A stretch of 64,000 bases of DNA from Clostridiaceae bacterium (GCA_902362365.1 CABIVQ010000002.1:1-64000); one strand, 5' to 3'; counted from the first letter of the stretch, positions 27,655 through 37,481 are shown. Program-made: numbers and translations. Notes: a model not told the origin generated them from the sequence alone.

Positions 27655-28290
27655 TTAATTGTCCAGCATCTCTAAAAATAGTTTAGTTATATTAGTCTTA
27701 GAGATTCTTCCAACTATTTTTAACTTACTTTCATCATCACTTGCTTCAACTACTGGCAATGAATCTACTTCATGTTCGATTATTTTCTTTACTACTAATA
27801 GTATTTCTTCATCTTTGCTAGCAGTTATAACATTTGGAGTTCTAGTCATTATCATTCCTATAGGAATTCTATTTATATCAGATCCTCCTATAGTTGCTTT
27901 TAATAAATCCTTACGAGAAACTACACCACATAAGTTTTCGTTGTCATCAGTTATAAATATACTTCCTACATCAGATAAAAACATATCAACTATTACCTCA
28001 TATATGCTTATATCTTGCTTTACTATTACAGGCATGCTCATTATATCTTCTGCCTTTTTATCTTTTATACTATTACCAACTAAATTTAAGTCACTAACTC
28101 CAGAATAAAAATACCCAACTTTAGGTCTTGCATCTAAGATGCCTGTCATAGTTAATATTGCTAAATCTGATCTTAGTGTAGCACGTGTAACATTTAAACT
28201 TGCAGCAATACTTTCACTAGTTATAGGCTCATTTTCTTTAACAATATCTATTATCTTTAACTGTCTTTGATTAAGTTTAATAACACTCAC
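27655..28290 (-). CDS. ccpN: CcpN-like repressor, HTH plus CBS pair
   Basis: A 211-residue transcription regulator. An N-terminal helix-turn-helix (about 5-60, with I-T-S-E-S-I-A-A-S-L-N-V-T-R-A-T-L-R-S-D) is followed by two CBS domains (about 80-210) that sense adenine nucleotides. CcpN of B. subtilis represses gluconeogenic genes. Here it heads ccpN-ppsR-ppdK, so control of PPDK is plausible. It starts with GTG at 28290 close behind AAGGAAG. A good promoter lies upstream. Confidence 0.9.
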   Translation of the reverse strand: MSVIKLNQRQLKIIDIVKENEPITSESIAASLNVTRATLRSDLAILTMTGILDARPKVGYFYSGVSDLNLVGNSIKDKKAEDIMSMPVIVKQDISIYEVIVDMFLSDVGSIFITDDNENLCGVVSRKDLLKATIGGSDINRIPIGMIMTRTPNVITASKDEEILLVVKKIIEHEVDSLPVVEASDDESKLKIVGRISKTNITKLFLEMLDN

Positions 28291-28340
28291 CTTCCTTCTT
28301 ATTGCGATATACTTTTTCTCGATAATTCATTATATAGTAT

Positions 28341-28369
28341 ATTATATATCTATATATGTTATCCTACAA
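28341..28369 (-). promoter_or_regulatory. sigmaA promoter of ccpN-ppsR-ppdK
   Basis: Reading the minus strand: TTGTAG (28369-28364), 17 bases, TATAAT (28346-28341), about 50 bases before the ccpN start. Confidence 0.65.
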
Positions 28370-28653
28370 ATCTTTTTTATCACATTTTAAGTACACTTAT
28401 TATTATATATTAGTTAATATCCAATATACCTATGGGGGATAGTTAATAAGTACTACTTCTTTAATTTATAGTTCTATTATATTTTAACATTATAATACAT
28501 GATTTTACAAATTGAGTTGCTTTTAAATCTTATTTTTAAAACAAATAAGGGATAAAATCTATAAATATATAACAAAGTAAAGTTACTTCATTATATACCC
28601 TTTGATTTCACCCCTTAATTTAGTATCTATTATAGATAGTATATTTATTCTTC
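28370..28653. other. spacer between glyS and the ccpN promoter
   Basis: AT-rich spacer without an open frame. Weak pairings occur, such as AAGTAA/TTACTT at 28574-28587, but there is no strong terminator after glyS and no riboswitch motif I recognise. Confidence 0.4.
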
Positions 28654-30720
28654 TTATTTGTAAACTATTTTAGATAAATCACATATACTTAACATAGTAT
28701 CATAAATTTGCTTTAATAAAGCTAATCTATTTTCTTTTATAGATTCATCCTTATCCATTACCATAACATTGTCAAACATATTATCAACTAATGGTCTTAA
28801 TGATGCAAATGCATCTAAAGCTTCGCTATATTTTTTATCTTTTAATAACTCTTCAACTTTTACTTTTATTTCTTTGAATCCATGATATAACTTAATTTCA
28901 GCTTCTTCTTTTAATAAGTCTTCTTTAACATCAGATAAAGTAGCCTTTTGAGCTAAAGTTGAAACTCTATTAAATGCTGTTAGCATCTCAACTAAGCCTT
29001 CAGTTGATAACCAATTATTAAGTTCAACAGCTCTAGTATGCATATCAGATATGTCATTTATTTCAGAACTTAATACAGCTTCTATTACATCATATCTTAT
29101 TCCTAAATCTCTAAATAAATTCTTAATTCTTTCTTTGAAGAATTCCATTATTTGAGTAGAAACTTCTTCCTTATTAAACTCTAAGTTGTTATAGTTATTT
29201 AAAGCATGATTAACTAAATCTTTTAAATTTACATCTAGTTTTTTATCCATTAATATACTTAATACACCTAATGCTTGACGTCTTAATGCATATGGATCTT
29301 GAGATCCAGTAGGCTGAATTCCTATAGCAAAGAAACCAGCTATTGAGTCTAACTTATCTGCTATAGATAAAGCTATACCAGCTTTAGTTTCAGGAAGTAT
29401 ATCTCCTGCAAACCTTGGTAAATAATGCTCAAATATAGCTTCACTTACTACTTCATTTTCTCCACCAACTTTGGCATATTCTCTCCCCATTATACCTTGA
29501 AGCTCTGTAAATTCAAATACCATACCAGTAACTAAGTCTGCTTTACATAACTTAGCTGCTCTTATAACGTCTTCTTTAATATAATTTAAATTTAAAGATT
29601 CTAATATATCTGAACTTAATTTTTCTATTCTTAAAGTCTTATCATATACTGTTCCTAGTTTAGCTTGGAACACAACTGTTTTTAACTTTTCTATGTAACT
29701 TTCTAAGTTTTTCTTTGTATCTTCTTTATAGAAGAATAAAGCATCTTCAAGTCTAGCAACTAAAACTTTTTCATTACCAGCTTTAACAACATCTATCTTA
29801 TAATCATTCCCATTTCTTACAGCTATAAAGTTCGGTAGTAACTTACCATCTTTAACAACAGGGAAGTATCTTTGATGTTCTTTCATAGGAGTTGTAACAA
29901 CTTCTTTTGGAAGATTTGCATAAGCGCTATCAAATTCTCCATAGAATGCAGTCGGATATTCTACTAAATGAGTTACTTCTTCTAATAAGTCATCATCAAA
30001 CTCAACTTCACCACCTAAAGAGTTAGCAACTTCTATACATTGATTCTTAATAAGTTCTTTTCTCTTATTTTGATCTAGTATTACATAGTTTTTCTCTAAC
30101 TTTTCATAGTAATCTTCTAATGAATTTACTGTAAATTCTTTTTCTCCTAAGAATCTATGTCCCTTTGTAACATTAGATGAAACTATACCTTCTAAGTTGA
30201 CTTCTAGTACTTCATCATTTAATAAAGTAACCATCCATCTTATTGGTCTAGCAAATCTCATGTTTTTTCCACCCCAACGCATAGCTTTTGGGAAAGTTAC
30301 AGCTTTGACAGCCTCTGGTAATATAGTTTTTAAAACTTCGCTAGTTTCTATACCTTCTTGCTTTATAGTACCAAAGATATACTCGTCTTTTCCTACTTGC
30401 TTAAAGTATACATCTTCTTCTTTTAAACCTTTACTTTTTATAAATCCTAAAGCTGGCTTTGTAAAGTTTCCATCTGCATCTACTGCTATTTTTTTAGAAG
30501 GACCCTTTACTTCTTCTTCTAGATTACTTTGTCTATCACTTATTCCTTTTACAACAAAAGTTAATCTCCTTGGAGTACCATAAGTTTCTATATCATCAAA
30601 AACTATTCTATTATCATTAAATAATTTAGTTAAGTTGTTTTTTATTTGTTCTAAAGTACTGCTAACAAATCTTGATGGTAATTCTTCCACCCCTACTTCA
30701 AATAAAAGATAATTATTCAT
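28654..30720 (-). CDS. glyS: glycine-tRNA ligase beta subunit
   Basis: A 688-residue beta subunit of the alpha2-beta2 bacterial glycyl-tRNA synthetase, responsible for tRNA binding. N terminus L-F-E-V-G-V-E-E-L-P-S-R-F is the family signature; H-Q-R-Y-F-P-V and G-S-Q-D-P-Y-A-L-R-R-Q-A are also diagnostic. Its ATG overlaps the glyQ stop by one base (TAATG), so the subunits are translated together. Confidence 0.97.
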   Translation of the reverse strand: MNNYLLFEVGVEELPSRFVSSTLEQIKNNLTKLFNDNRIVFDDIETYGTPRRLTFVVKGISDRQSNLEEEVKGPSKKIAVDADGNFTKPALGFIKSKGLKEEDVYFKQVGKDEYIFGTIKQEGIETSEVLKTILPEAVKAVTFPKAMRWGGKNMRFARPIRWMVTLLNDEVLEVNLEGIVSSNVTKGHRFLGEKEFTVNSLEDYYEKLEKNYVILDQNKRKELIKNQCIEVANSLGGEVEFDDDLLEEVTHLVEYPTAFYGEFDSAYANLPKEVVTTPMKEHQRYFPVVKDGKLLPNFIAVRNGNDYKIDVVKAGNEKVLVARLEDALFFYKEDTKKNLESYIEKLKTVVFQAKLGTVYDKTLRIEKLSSDILESLNLNYIKEDVIRAAKLCKADLVTGMVFEFTELQGIMGREYAKVGGENEVVSEAIFEHYLPRFAGDILPETKAGIALSIADKLDSIAGFFAIGIQPTGSQDPYALRRQALGVLSILMDKKLDVNLKDLVNHALNNYNNLEFNKEEVSTQIMEFFKERIKNLFRDLGIRYDVIEAVLSSEINDISDMHTRAVELNNWLSTEGLVEMLTAFNRVSTLAQKATLSDVKEDLLKEEAEIKLYHGFKEIKVKVEELLKDKKYSEALDAFASLRPLVDNMFDNVMVMDKDESIKENRLALLKQIYDTMLSICDLSKIVYK

Positions 30721-31598
30721 TATTTGTCACCTTCCTTTATAAGAGGATATCCCATTTCTTCTCTTTGTTTAACATATAAAGAAGAAACTGCTCTAGCCAT
30801 ATTTCTAACTCTTCCTATAAATGACGCTCTTTGACTAACTCCTATTGCACCTCTTGCATCTAATGTATTAAATGTATGAGAGCATTTTAATACATAGTCA
30901 TATGAAGGAACTACTAGTCCTCTTTCTATAAGTTTTAAAGCTTCTTTTTCATATGTATCAAATAAATTAAATAACATATCTGCATCACATTCCTCAAATG
31001 CATATACAGAATTTTCATATTCAGCTTGCTTGAATACATCTCCATATGTTATATGGTCATTCCACTTTAAGTCATATACACTATCTACTTCTTGTATATA
31101 CATAGCAAGTCTTTCTAGTCCATATGTAATTTCTCCAGTTTCAAGTTCACATTCTATACCACCAACTTGTTGGAAGTATGTGAACTGAGTTATTTCCATT
31201 CCATCTAGCCAAACTTCCCATCCAAGTCCCCAAGCACCAACTGTAGTTGATTCCCAGTTATCTTCAACAAATCTTATATCGTGTTCTAAAGGATTTATTC
31301 CTATAGCTTCTAAACTTCCTAAATATAATTCTTGTATATTATCTGGAGATGGTTTTAATATAACTTGGAATTGGTGATGTTGATATAGTCTGTTTGGATT
31401 CTCTCCGTATCTACCATCTGCTGGTCTTCTAGATGGTTCTACATAACATACTTTCCAAGGTTCTGGTCCTAATGATCTTAAAAGAGTGTTAGGATTCATA
31501 GTACCTGCTCCTTTTTCAACATCGTAAGGTTGCATCATGATACATCCTTGTTTTGACCAGTAATTTTGTAACGCCAGTATCATCTCTTGAAAATTCAT
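30720..31598 (-). CDS. glyQ: glycine-tRNA ligase alpha subunit
   Basis: A 292-residue catalytic alpha subunit. Class II motifs are present: W-x-x-x-G-C near 13-19, [14 protein letters not shown], and [18 protein letters not shown]. First gene of glyQS; a promoter and a hairpin lie upstream, but no recognisable T-box. Confidence 0.97.
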   Translation of the reverse strand: MNFQEMILALQNYWSKQGCIMMQPYDVEKGAGTMNPNTLLRSLGPEPWKVCYVEPSRRPADGRYGENPNRLYQHHQFQVILKPSPDNIQELYLGSLEAIGINPLEHDIRFVEDNWESTTVGAWGLGWEVWLDGMEITQFTYFQQVGGIECELETGEITYGLERLAMYIQEVDSVYDLKWNDHITYGDVFKQAEYENSVYAFEECDADMLFNLFDTYEKEALKLIERGLVVPSYDYVLKCSHTFNTLDARGAIGVSQRASFIGRVRNMARAVSSLYVKQREEMGYPLIKEGDK

Positions 31599-31654
31599 AA
31601 GAATACCTCCTATTAATTTAAATTTCTATTTAATAAACACTGTAGTTTAATAAT

Positions 31655-31690
31655 AACAACAAAGCCTTTCGTCTACACGAAAGGCTCATT
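31655..31690 (-). terminator. leader hairpin of glyQS, possible attenuator
   Basis: GCCTTTCG (31664-31671) / CGAAAGGC (31678-31685), followed on the minus strand by TTTGTTGTT. It lies between the promoter at 31712-31740 and the glyQ start. Confidence 0.6.
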
Positions 31691-31711
31691 AAGAGTTCTT
31701 TTATAACTTTT

Positions 31712-31740
31712 AGAATATCAAATCATTCAAAATTTGTCAA
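31712..31740 (-). promoter_or_regulatory. sigmaA promoter of glyQS
   Basis: Minus strand: TTGACA (31740-31735), 17 bases, TATTCT (31717-31712). The -35 is a perfect consensus. Confidence 0.75.
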
Positions 31741-31756
31741 TATAGATAGATAATAT

Positions 31757-32347
31757 CTAGTTTTCTTCTTTATTTTCATTATTTTGATTTTCTGTTTCTT
31801 TTATAAGTTCATCAGTTATATCTTTATTATCTTTTGTCTTTTCAGAAACGACATCCTTCATATCTTTCGCAGCATTAGTTATCATATCTTTTAATATATT
31901 TAATTTTTCTTCAGTTAATTCTCCTAAGTCCACTGTTGTTCCATCATCTTCATTTTGGACTTTTATATTGAATTTACCAATTACAGCGGCAGAAAGTCCT
32001 ACCAATGTAACTAGTGGTCCTAATGCTAAGCCTACTACTCCTACAGTCAAGGGTATATTCATTATAATCTTACCATTTTTTTCAACTATAACTCTTATAA
32101 CACTACTTTTTCTAAGAAGTTCTTTTAATTGAGATTTTATTTCGTCTCCATCTTTCCCAAATACATCTTCAACTGTCTTTTTTACTTTACTAGTAGTATT
32201 ACCACCTTTTTTAGATTCTAATAGTATAATTGCCTCTACAACATCTCCATCACATTCCTGTAAAGCTTCTTTTGCTTCTGAATAAGTAGCATTAGGTATT
32301 CTTTGGTATACAGCATCAATGCTTTCTATTGTTATTTTATTGCTCAC
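31757..32347 (-). CDS. DUF4342 protein with N-terminal UBA-like domain
   Basis: About 196 residues. The first 45 form a UBA-like three-helix bundle (I-D-A-V-Y-Q-R-I and [19 protein letters not shown]), as in EF-Ts. A middle DUF4342-like beta/hydrophobic part ([17 protein letters not shown]) may insert in the membrane, and the C terminus is charged and helical. I choose GTG 32347, which has GGAG upstream and overlaps recO by 11 bases. ATG 32362 in frame has no SD. Function unknown; last gene of yqzL-recO. Confidence 0.7.
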   Translation of the reverse strand: MSNKITIESIDAVYQRIPNATYSEAKEALQECDGDVVEAIILLESKKGGNTTSKVKKTVEDVFGKDGDEIKSQLKELLRKSSVIRVIVEKNGKIIMNIPLTVGVVGLALGPLVTLVGLSAAVIGKFNIKVQNEDDGTTVDLGELTEEKLNILKDMITNAAKDMKDVVSEKTKDNKDITDELIKETENQNNENKEEN

Positions 32348-33113
32348 CCTTATCAACTCCATTATTATTTTCTAGTTCATGTAATAAGTGTAGCGATTTG
32401 AAATTAATATCGTCAACATATATCATTAGGTATTGTTTTAAAATTCGTTGTAGTTCATAAGTTATATATTTTGATACCTTAGCTTTGCTACACCTTAATA
32501 TATCATTACTTAATATATATTCCATAAGCTTAATAGTTGTTATATCAATTTTCATATTTTCTTCAAAAGTTCCACTACACACTTTACATAAGATACCACC
32601 TTCATATACATTAAACACATATTCATTTGAATTTTTTTCTCCACAGTTACTACATCTATTTACAATCGGCTTGAAACCTATATAATCTAAGAATTTCAGC
32701 TCAAATGCCCTTGTTATAAACTTTTTATCTACATTATCTTGAGTATATAAATATAATGTTTGAGCAAGTAATACAAATAATCTATTATTTGTCTGATTTT
32801 CTAATGTGGATGATTCTACTAATTTTGTAATGTATGTAGCATATGAAAATGCCTCTAAATCATATGATAAATCATAAAAGCTTTTAATTACATCACTCTG
32901 GCTTATTCTATACATGTTTCCTTGTTTTTTTAATGTGTAATTAGAATAAGAAAAAAGCTGCGCTGAAGAAAGCAATGCACTTTTATTTTTTTTCGCTCCC
33001 TTTGCCATTGCAGCTATCTTACCTAATTTTCTTGTAAATATAGTTAATATTACGTCATTTTCTTCATACCTTACGGCTTTAAGAACTATCCCCTGGGTGT
33101 TCAAGATTATCAT
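32337..33113 (-). CDS. recO: DNA repair protein RecO
   Basis: A 258-residue RecO, which loads RecA with RecR in RecF-pathway recombination. N-terminal OB fold ([15 protein letters not shown], then K-G-A-K-K), helical middle, and a C4 zinc site formed by C-x2-C (C-S-N-C-G) and C-K-V-C. It starts inside yqzL, as in B. subtilis, where yqzL directly precedes recO. Confidence 0.93.
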   Translation of the reverse strand: MIILNTQGIVLKAVRYEENDVILTIFTRKLGKIAAMAKGAKKNKSALLSSAQLFSYSNYTLKKQGNMYRISQSDVIKSFYDLSYDLEAFSYATYITKLVESSTLENQTNNRLFVLLAQTLYLYTQDNVDKKFITRAFELKFLDYIGFKPIVNRCSNCGEKNSNEYVFNVYEGGILCKVCSGTFEENMKIDITTIKLMEYILSNDILRCSKAKVSKYITYELQRILKQYLMIYVDDINFKSLHLLHELENNNGVDKGEQ

Positions 33114-33234
33114 TGTTATTATCTATCTCCCTTGAATTGTTATTTTCTTTATCCATGTTTTTAAAATCGCTCAAGTATAGAAATGCTTCTATACTTCCAG
33201 TCTTTTTAAAAATATTCCAACATAAATTGTTCAT
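33079..33234 (-). CDS. yqzL: YqzL-family small protein
   Basis: A 51-residue protein ([20 protein letters not shown]). It matches the YqzL pattern W-x-x-F-x-x-T-G-x-I-x-x-Y/F-L found just upstream of recO in Firmicutes. Function unknown. SD GGGGG at 33244-33248. The frame ends 35 bases inside recO, so the two are probably coupled. The C-terminal third is polar and longer than I recall for YqzL. Confidence 0.75.
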   Translation of the reverse strand: MNNLCWNIFKKTGSIEAFLYLSDFKNMDKENNNSREIDNNNDNLEHPGDSS

Positions 33235-33240
33235 TTTTAA

Positions 33241-33287
33241 AAACCCCCTTCTTACGATTATAATTATATTTTTAGTAAGAAGAGGGT
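33241..33287 (-). terminator. terminator after mgtE that also contains the yqzL SD
   Basis: CCCCCTTCTTAC (33244-33255) pairs with GTAAGAAGAGGG (33275-33286). On the minus strand the 3' arm ends in GGGGG followed by TTTTT. It therefore looks like a terminator and sequesters the yqzL SD. Confidence 0.65.
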
Positions 33288-33315
33288 AAATAATACATAA
33301 AGTTATTAAAAGTCG

Positions 33316-34695
33316 TTATACAATTTTTGACAATACAAAAGAAGTTATTACGAAATACACAGTTACTCCTGTAATATCAAGGATTGTAGATATTAATGGT
33401 GCTGAAATTATAGATGGGTCAACATCTAGTCTCTTTAACAAGACAGGCATAAATGCCCCTATCATGGCTCCTACTATCATATTTATAAATAATGATAATG
33501 AAACTACCAAAACAACTCCTATATCTTTTATAAATATAAAAGCTGCTATTGCTATTATTACACTACATAATATCCCTGTAATAAATCCCACTACACCTTC
33601 CTTTAAAACATTTTTGTAATCTAAATCTTTGTTATATAAGGTCATTACAGTTAATGCTGATGATTGAGTCCCTATATTCCCCCCCATACCTATTACAACA
33701 GGTATGAAAAATATTAATGGTGCATAAGTTGGATTCATTATAATATCTAAATTAGAAATTATAGCTGTTGATATTAATCCACCTAGTAATGTTATAATCA
33801 GCCAAGTAATTCTTGCCCTAACAGAAGAAAAAATTTGTTCCTTTGGTGTAGGATTTATTTTTTCTATTAACTCTACTTCATGCTCAGAAGACCCTGCAAA
33901 TTTATACATATCTTCTGTTGCTTCTTCTTCCATAACATCTATAATATCATCTACAGTTATAATTCCCTTTAATCTCTTTTGTCTATCAATAACTGGAATA
34001 GCTACCAGATTATACTTTGAAACTAGTCTTACTGCTTCCTCCCTATCTTCATCTACATATACTGATATTATGTTTTCACTCATTAAATCTGCTACTATAT
34101 TAGAATCTCTAGCTGTAATTAATTCTCTTAAGGATATTACACCAACTAATCGTTCTTGGTTATCTACTACATAAATATAATATATTGTCTCAGCCTCTTT
34201 AGCATTTTCTCTCATATGCTCTATAGCATCTTTAGCCGTCATATCTTTATTTACTTCTATATAACCTGTTGTCATAATACCACCAGCAGACTCTTCTTCA
34301 TAAATTAACAGCTCTTTTACATCATCAGCATCTTCTTGACTTAAGAGTTCCATGACACCTTCTCTTTCATCTTCTTCTAACTGACTTAATATATCCGCCA
34401 TATCATCTAGTGACATTAATTCTAATATATTTTTACGATGTTCTATGTCTATTTTACTTAGTATAGTTTTAAAAAATTCTACATCACACTCTTCTAATAT
34501 AGAAGCTGACATATCTATTGGAAGAACTTCAAATAACTTTACTTTCATATCTTCCTCTAAGTATTCCATTATATCAAATATGTCTATTATGTGGTACTCT
34601 TCAAGTAATTCCCTTAATTCCAATATTTTATTGTTATCAATTAAAGATTTTACCTCACTCAGCAAATCTTTGGAAATATCCTGTTTCCTATCCAT
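33316..34695 (-). CDS. mgtE: magnesium transporter MgtE
   Basis: A Mg2+-gated Mg2+ channel of about 459 residues. Cytosolic MgtE N domain (about 1-125), two CBS domains (about 130-250), a linking plug helix and five C-terminal membrane helices (from about 280) with the signature G-G-N-I-G-T-Q-S-S. The start is ATG 34695 after AAGGGTGG; an in-frame GTG at 34704 is part of that SD. It follows era by 11 bases. Confidence 0.93.
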   Translation of the reverse strand: MDRKQDISKDLLSEVKSLIDNNKILELRELLEEYHIIDIFDIMEYLEEDMKVKLFEVLPIDMSASILEECDVEFFKTILSKIDIEHRKNILELMSLDDMADILSQLEEDEREGVMELLSQEDADDVKELLIYEEESAGGIMTTGYIEVNKDMTAKDAIEHMRENAKEAETIYYIYVVDNQERLVGVISLRELITARDSNIVADLMSENIISVYVDEDREEAVRLVSKYNLVAIPVIDRQKRLKGIITVDDIIDVMEEEATEDMYKFAGSSEHEVELIEKINPTPKEQIFSSVRARITWLIITLLGGLISTAIISNLDIIMNPTYAPLIFFIPVVIGMGGNIGTQSSALTVMTLYNKDLDYKNVLKEGVVGFITGILCSVIIAIAAFIFIKDIGVVLVVSLSLFINMIVGAMIGAFMPVLLKRLDVDPSIISAPLISTILDITGVTVYFVITSFVLSKIV

Positions 34696-34706
34696 GTAAT
34701 CCACCC

Positions 34707-35597
34707 TTATTTATCAGTATATCCAAAATTACTTACGTAATTTTGTAAATTTCTCCAATTTTCTTTAACTTTAACCCATAATTGAAGATTTATTTGAGAC
34801 CCTAAAAGTAACTCTATATCTTCTCTTGCAGATTTACCTATTCCCTTTAATTTTCTACCATTCTTACCTATTATTATACCCTTATGCGAATCTCTCTCAC
34901 AATATATTACTGCAGAAATATCAACTATTTGCTTATCATTTCTAGATTTCATTTTTTCTATTTCTACTGCAACACCATGAGGGATTTCATCATGAACATA
35001 GTGAAGAACTTTTTCTCTTATTAACTCAGATACTAGTACTCTTTCTGGCTGATCTGTAATCATATAATCTGGGAAATATTTTGGTCCTTCTTGTAAGTAT
35101 TTTTGAACAACTTTTATTAATTCTTTTATATTTCTTCCTTTTAATGCAGATATTGGTACTATTTCTTTAAATACTCCTTCTACATGATACATTTTCATCA
35201 ATTCAAATAAATCACTTTCATCTAATTGATCTATCTTGTTTAAAACTAAGACAACAGGTGCCTTAATACCTCTTAGATCTTCTATTATCTTTCTATCTCC
35301 AGGTCCTATTTTTTTAGATTCATCTACTACATATAAAACTACATCTACATTTTTAAATGCATCTGTAGCTGATTTTACCATAAACTCACCTAATTTATTT
35401 TTTGGCTTATGTATACCTGGTGTATCTAAGAATACCATTTGACAATTTTCATCTGTATATACAGCCTGAATTGTATTTCTTGTAGTTTGAGGCTTATCAC
35501 TCATAATAGCAATTTTTTCTCCTACTACATTATTCATAAGAGTAGATTTTCCTACATTAGGTCTTCCTACTATACTAACAAATCCTGATTTAAACAT
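34707..35597 (-). CDS. era: GTPase Era
   Basis: A 296-residue ribosome-assembly GTPase that binds the 3' end of 16S rRNA. G1 G-R-P-N-V-G-K-S-T near 10-18, G2 T-T-R-N-T-I, G3 D-T-P-G, G4 N-K-I-D, G5 S-A-L. A C-terminal KH domain (about 200-290) holds G-K-N-G-R-K-L-K-G-I-G. It sits in the order cdd-era-mgtE, the usual neighbourhood with ybeY and recO. Confidence 0.97.
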   Translation of the reverse strand: MFKSGFVSIVGRPNVGKSTLMNNVVGEKIAIMSDKPQTTRNTIQAVYTDENCQMVFLDTPGIHKPKNKLGEFMVKSATDAFKNVDVVLYVVDESKKIGPGDRKIIEDLRGIKAPVVLVLNKIDQLDESDLFELMKMYHVEGVFKEIVPISALKGRNIKELIKVVQKYLQEGPKYFPDYMITDQPERVLVSELIREKVLHYVHDEIPHGVAVEIEKMKSRNDKQIVDISAVIYCERDSHKGIIIGKNGRKLKGIGKSAREDIELLLGSQINLQLWVKVKENWRNLQNYVSNFGYTDK

Positions 35598-35628
35598 TTA
35601 TACGTCTCCTATCTTTTGTATACAATTA

Positions 35629-36036
35629 TTATATTTCTTTAAAATCACTTCCTGAGAAATAAAAAGGTATTAATTCTTTAATTTTACCTTCATATATTTC
35701 TCCTTCTGAATATCCTGTGATTATTCTTATTTCCGGTCCAAATTCAATAATTACTTGTCTGCATATTCCACATGGGTAAGTAGGCTCATTTTTTTCTGAA
35801 TTACTAGATGCTATCGCTATAGCTTCAAATTCTCTGTCACCTTCTGATATAGCTTTAAATATAGCTGTTCTTTCTGCACAATTAGTTGCACCTATTGAAG
35901 CACACTCTACATTACATCCTGTATATACTTTACCGCTTTTAGTTAACAGAGCTGCACCTACTTTAAATTCTGAGTAAGGTACGTACGCATTCTTTCTAAC
36001 TTCTTCTGCTAATTTCAGTAAATCTTTATTATTCAC
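35629..36036 (-). CDS. cdd: cytidine deaminase
   Basis: A 135-residue homotetrameric enzyme that turns cytidine and deoxycytidine into uridine and deoxyuridine. The zinc motif is C-A-E-R-T-A with the general-base Glu, and the second pair is in P-C-G-I-C-R-Q. SD AGGAGG. First gene of cdd-era-mgtE. A cdd next to era is typical of Firmicutes. Confidence 0.95.
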   Translation of the reverse strand: MNNKDLLKLAEEVRKNAYVPYSEFKVGAALLTKSGKVYTGCNVECASIGATNCAERTAIFKAISEGDREFEAIAIASSNSEKNEPTYPCGICRQVIIEFGPEIRIITGYSEGEIYEGKIKELIPFYFSGSDFKEI

Positions 36037-36196
36037 CTTATTTACCTCCTACGTATGTATCCTTTATGCATATTCTTATTTTATTGAAATTAATCTTATT
36101 TTGATACCTACAGATTTCTATTATAAAATACAAATAATAAATATTCTTATTTTCTTTATTATTAACATTTTTATTTAGTACCTTACATTATAACAT

Positions 36197-36225
36197 AAAA
36201 AAGAAGTCATGCAGACTTCTTTTTT
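36197..36225 (-). terminator. terminator between dgkA and cdd
   Basis: AAAAAAGAAGTC (36197-36208) / GACTTCTTTTTT (36214-36225), a compact perfect hairpin. Confidence 0.85.
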
Positions 36226-36269
36226 GTATTAGTCTACTTGATATCGTATAAAACTATTCAAGTAAATTT

Positions 36270-36992
36270 TTAATAGAAATTAACTATTTTTATTTGGAAA
36301 ACTAGCATTCCAATTAATATTCCAAGTAATGCACCTGCTACAGTTTCCCAAAATGTATGTATCTTTCCTTCTATTCTACTTTGAGCAACAAGAACTGCCA
36401 TTATATATGCAAGTGTTGCTACTACAGGTCTTTCTATTATCATTGTAATTGCAGTTGCCATAGCAAAAGCCAAAGCCGCATGACCACTTGGCATACCACC
36501 CTTTAGAGGAGTACCTGTAGATGTTAATGCCTTTACTACTACTACAGATATCAAAACCAAAGCTATACAAATTAAGGTCACATGAGGTTCTGATTTCCTT
36601 ATGGTGAAAATTAAAGACTTAGATATATCATTTATTTGATCAAGAAATAATATATATCCAACAACTACAGAGTTAAGTGCTGCTATTACAACAGCACCAG
36701 CTGCAACATCTTTCGCTATTTTAGCCAAAACATGATATTCATCTGTAATCATATCTATTGTCTTTTCTACAGCTGTATTAAACATTTCTGTTATTATAAC
36801 TAAGCTTATAGAAAATAATAATATCAGCATTTCTACCTTGTTTAATTCAAAGAACAAGCTTCCTGTTAGCACTATTGCAGCTAAGCAATAATGTATCTTC
36901 ATATTTCTTTCAAATTTAAAAGTATATATTATCCCTTCAATAGCTGCATTAAATGCTTTAATTATACCTTGTCGAGTTTTTTTAATTTTCAT
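36270..36992 (-). CDS. dgkA: undecaprenol/diacylglycerol kinase fused to a PAP2 phosphatase
   Basis: A 240-residue membrane protein. Residues about 1-120 are a DgkA-type lipid kinase (F-N-A-A-I-E-G-I, F-E-R-N-M-K-I-H, E-M-F-N-T-A-V-E-K-T-I-D), which in Firmicutes phosphorylates undecaprenol. Residues about 140-240 are a PAP2 domain with K-A-L-T-S-T-G-T-P, M-P-S-G-H-A-A and S-R-I-E-G-K-I-H. So one chain holds both a kinase and a lipid phosphatase. Domain motifs are intact. It starts 4 bases after ybeY. Confidence 0.9.
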   Translation of the reverse strand: MKIKKTRQGIIKAFNAAIEGIIYTFKFERNMKIHYCLAAIVLTGSLFFELNKVEMLILLFSISLVIITEMFNTAVEKTIDMITDEYHVLAKIAKDVAAGAVVIAALNSVVVGYILFLDQINDISKSLIFTIRKSEPHVTLICIALVLISVVVVKALTSTGTPLKGGMPSGHAALAFAMATAITMIIERPVVATLAYIMAVLVAQSRIEGKIHTFWETVAGALLGILIGMLVFQIKIVNFY

Positions 36993-36996
36993 AAAA

Positions 36997-37458
36997 CTAC
37001 TCCCTTGTTATGCTTAACTTGTTTAATATATATTCTTCTTTTTCTCTCATTTCTTTAGTATTTTCTTCTGTGTCATGATCATATCCTAAAAGATGGAACA
37101 TACTATGACATACTAAAAAGCATACTTCTCTTTCAAAACTATGATTATAATCAATACTTTGTTCAAAAGCCCTTTCTAAAGAAATCACTATATCCCCTAA
37201 TGACTTTTCTTCTAATTCAATTTCAAACTCGTCATCACTTAGCATTGGGAATGATAAGACATCTGTTGCTCTATCTATACCTCTATACATTTTATTTAAT
37301 TCGTGTATTTCTTTATTGTCTACAAATGATAAACTTACATCATAATCATCATCGTAACCTTCATAATCTAGACATTCTAAAATGATATCTTTTATTTTTT
37401 CTATTAATTCTTCACTTATTTTAAGTTTATTCTGTCTATCATCTATTATAAGTTCCAT
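36997..37458 (-). CDS. ybeY: endoribonuclease YbeY
   Basis: A 153-residue zinc endoribonuclease for 16S rRNA 3' maturation and ribosome quality control. Metal motif H-x3-H-x5-H in C-H-S-M-F-H-L-L-G-Y-D-H near 127-138; N-K-M-Y-R-G-I-D-R-A-T-D-V-L-S-F-P is the family signature. It follows phoH, its usual neighbour. Confidence 0.95.
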   Translation of the reverse strand: MELIIDDRQNKLKISEELIEKIKDIILECLDYEGYDDDYDVSLSFVDNKEIHELNKMYRGIDRATDVLSFPMLSDDEFEIELEEKSLGDIVISLERAFEQSIDYNHSFEREVCFLVCHSMFHLLGYDHDTEENTKEMREKEEYILNKLSITRE

Positions 37459-37481
37459 ACTTACACCTACTTCTTCCTTTG

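Noticed and set aside
28370-28653. Riboswitch or small RNA in the glyS-ccpN spacer
   Set aside because: Only weak A/T pairings; no promoter-terminator pair on either strand beyond the ccpN promoter.
31599-31756. T-box riboswitch before glyQ
   Set aside because: The leader is too short and the conserved T-box bulge sequence is absent.
36376-36570. Minus-strand frame overlapping the DgkA-PAP2 gene
   Set aside because: Alternative frame of the PAP2 domain, with a composition unlike a protein.
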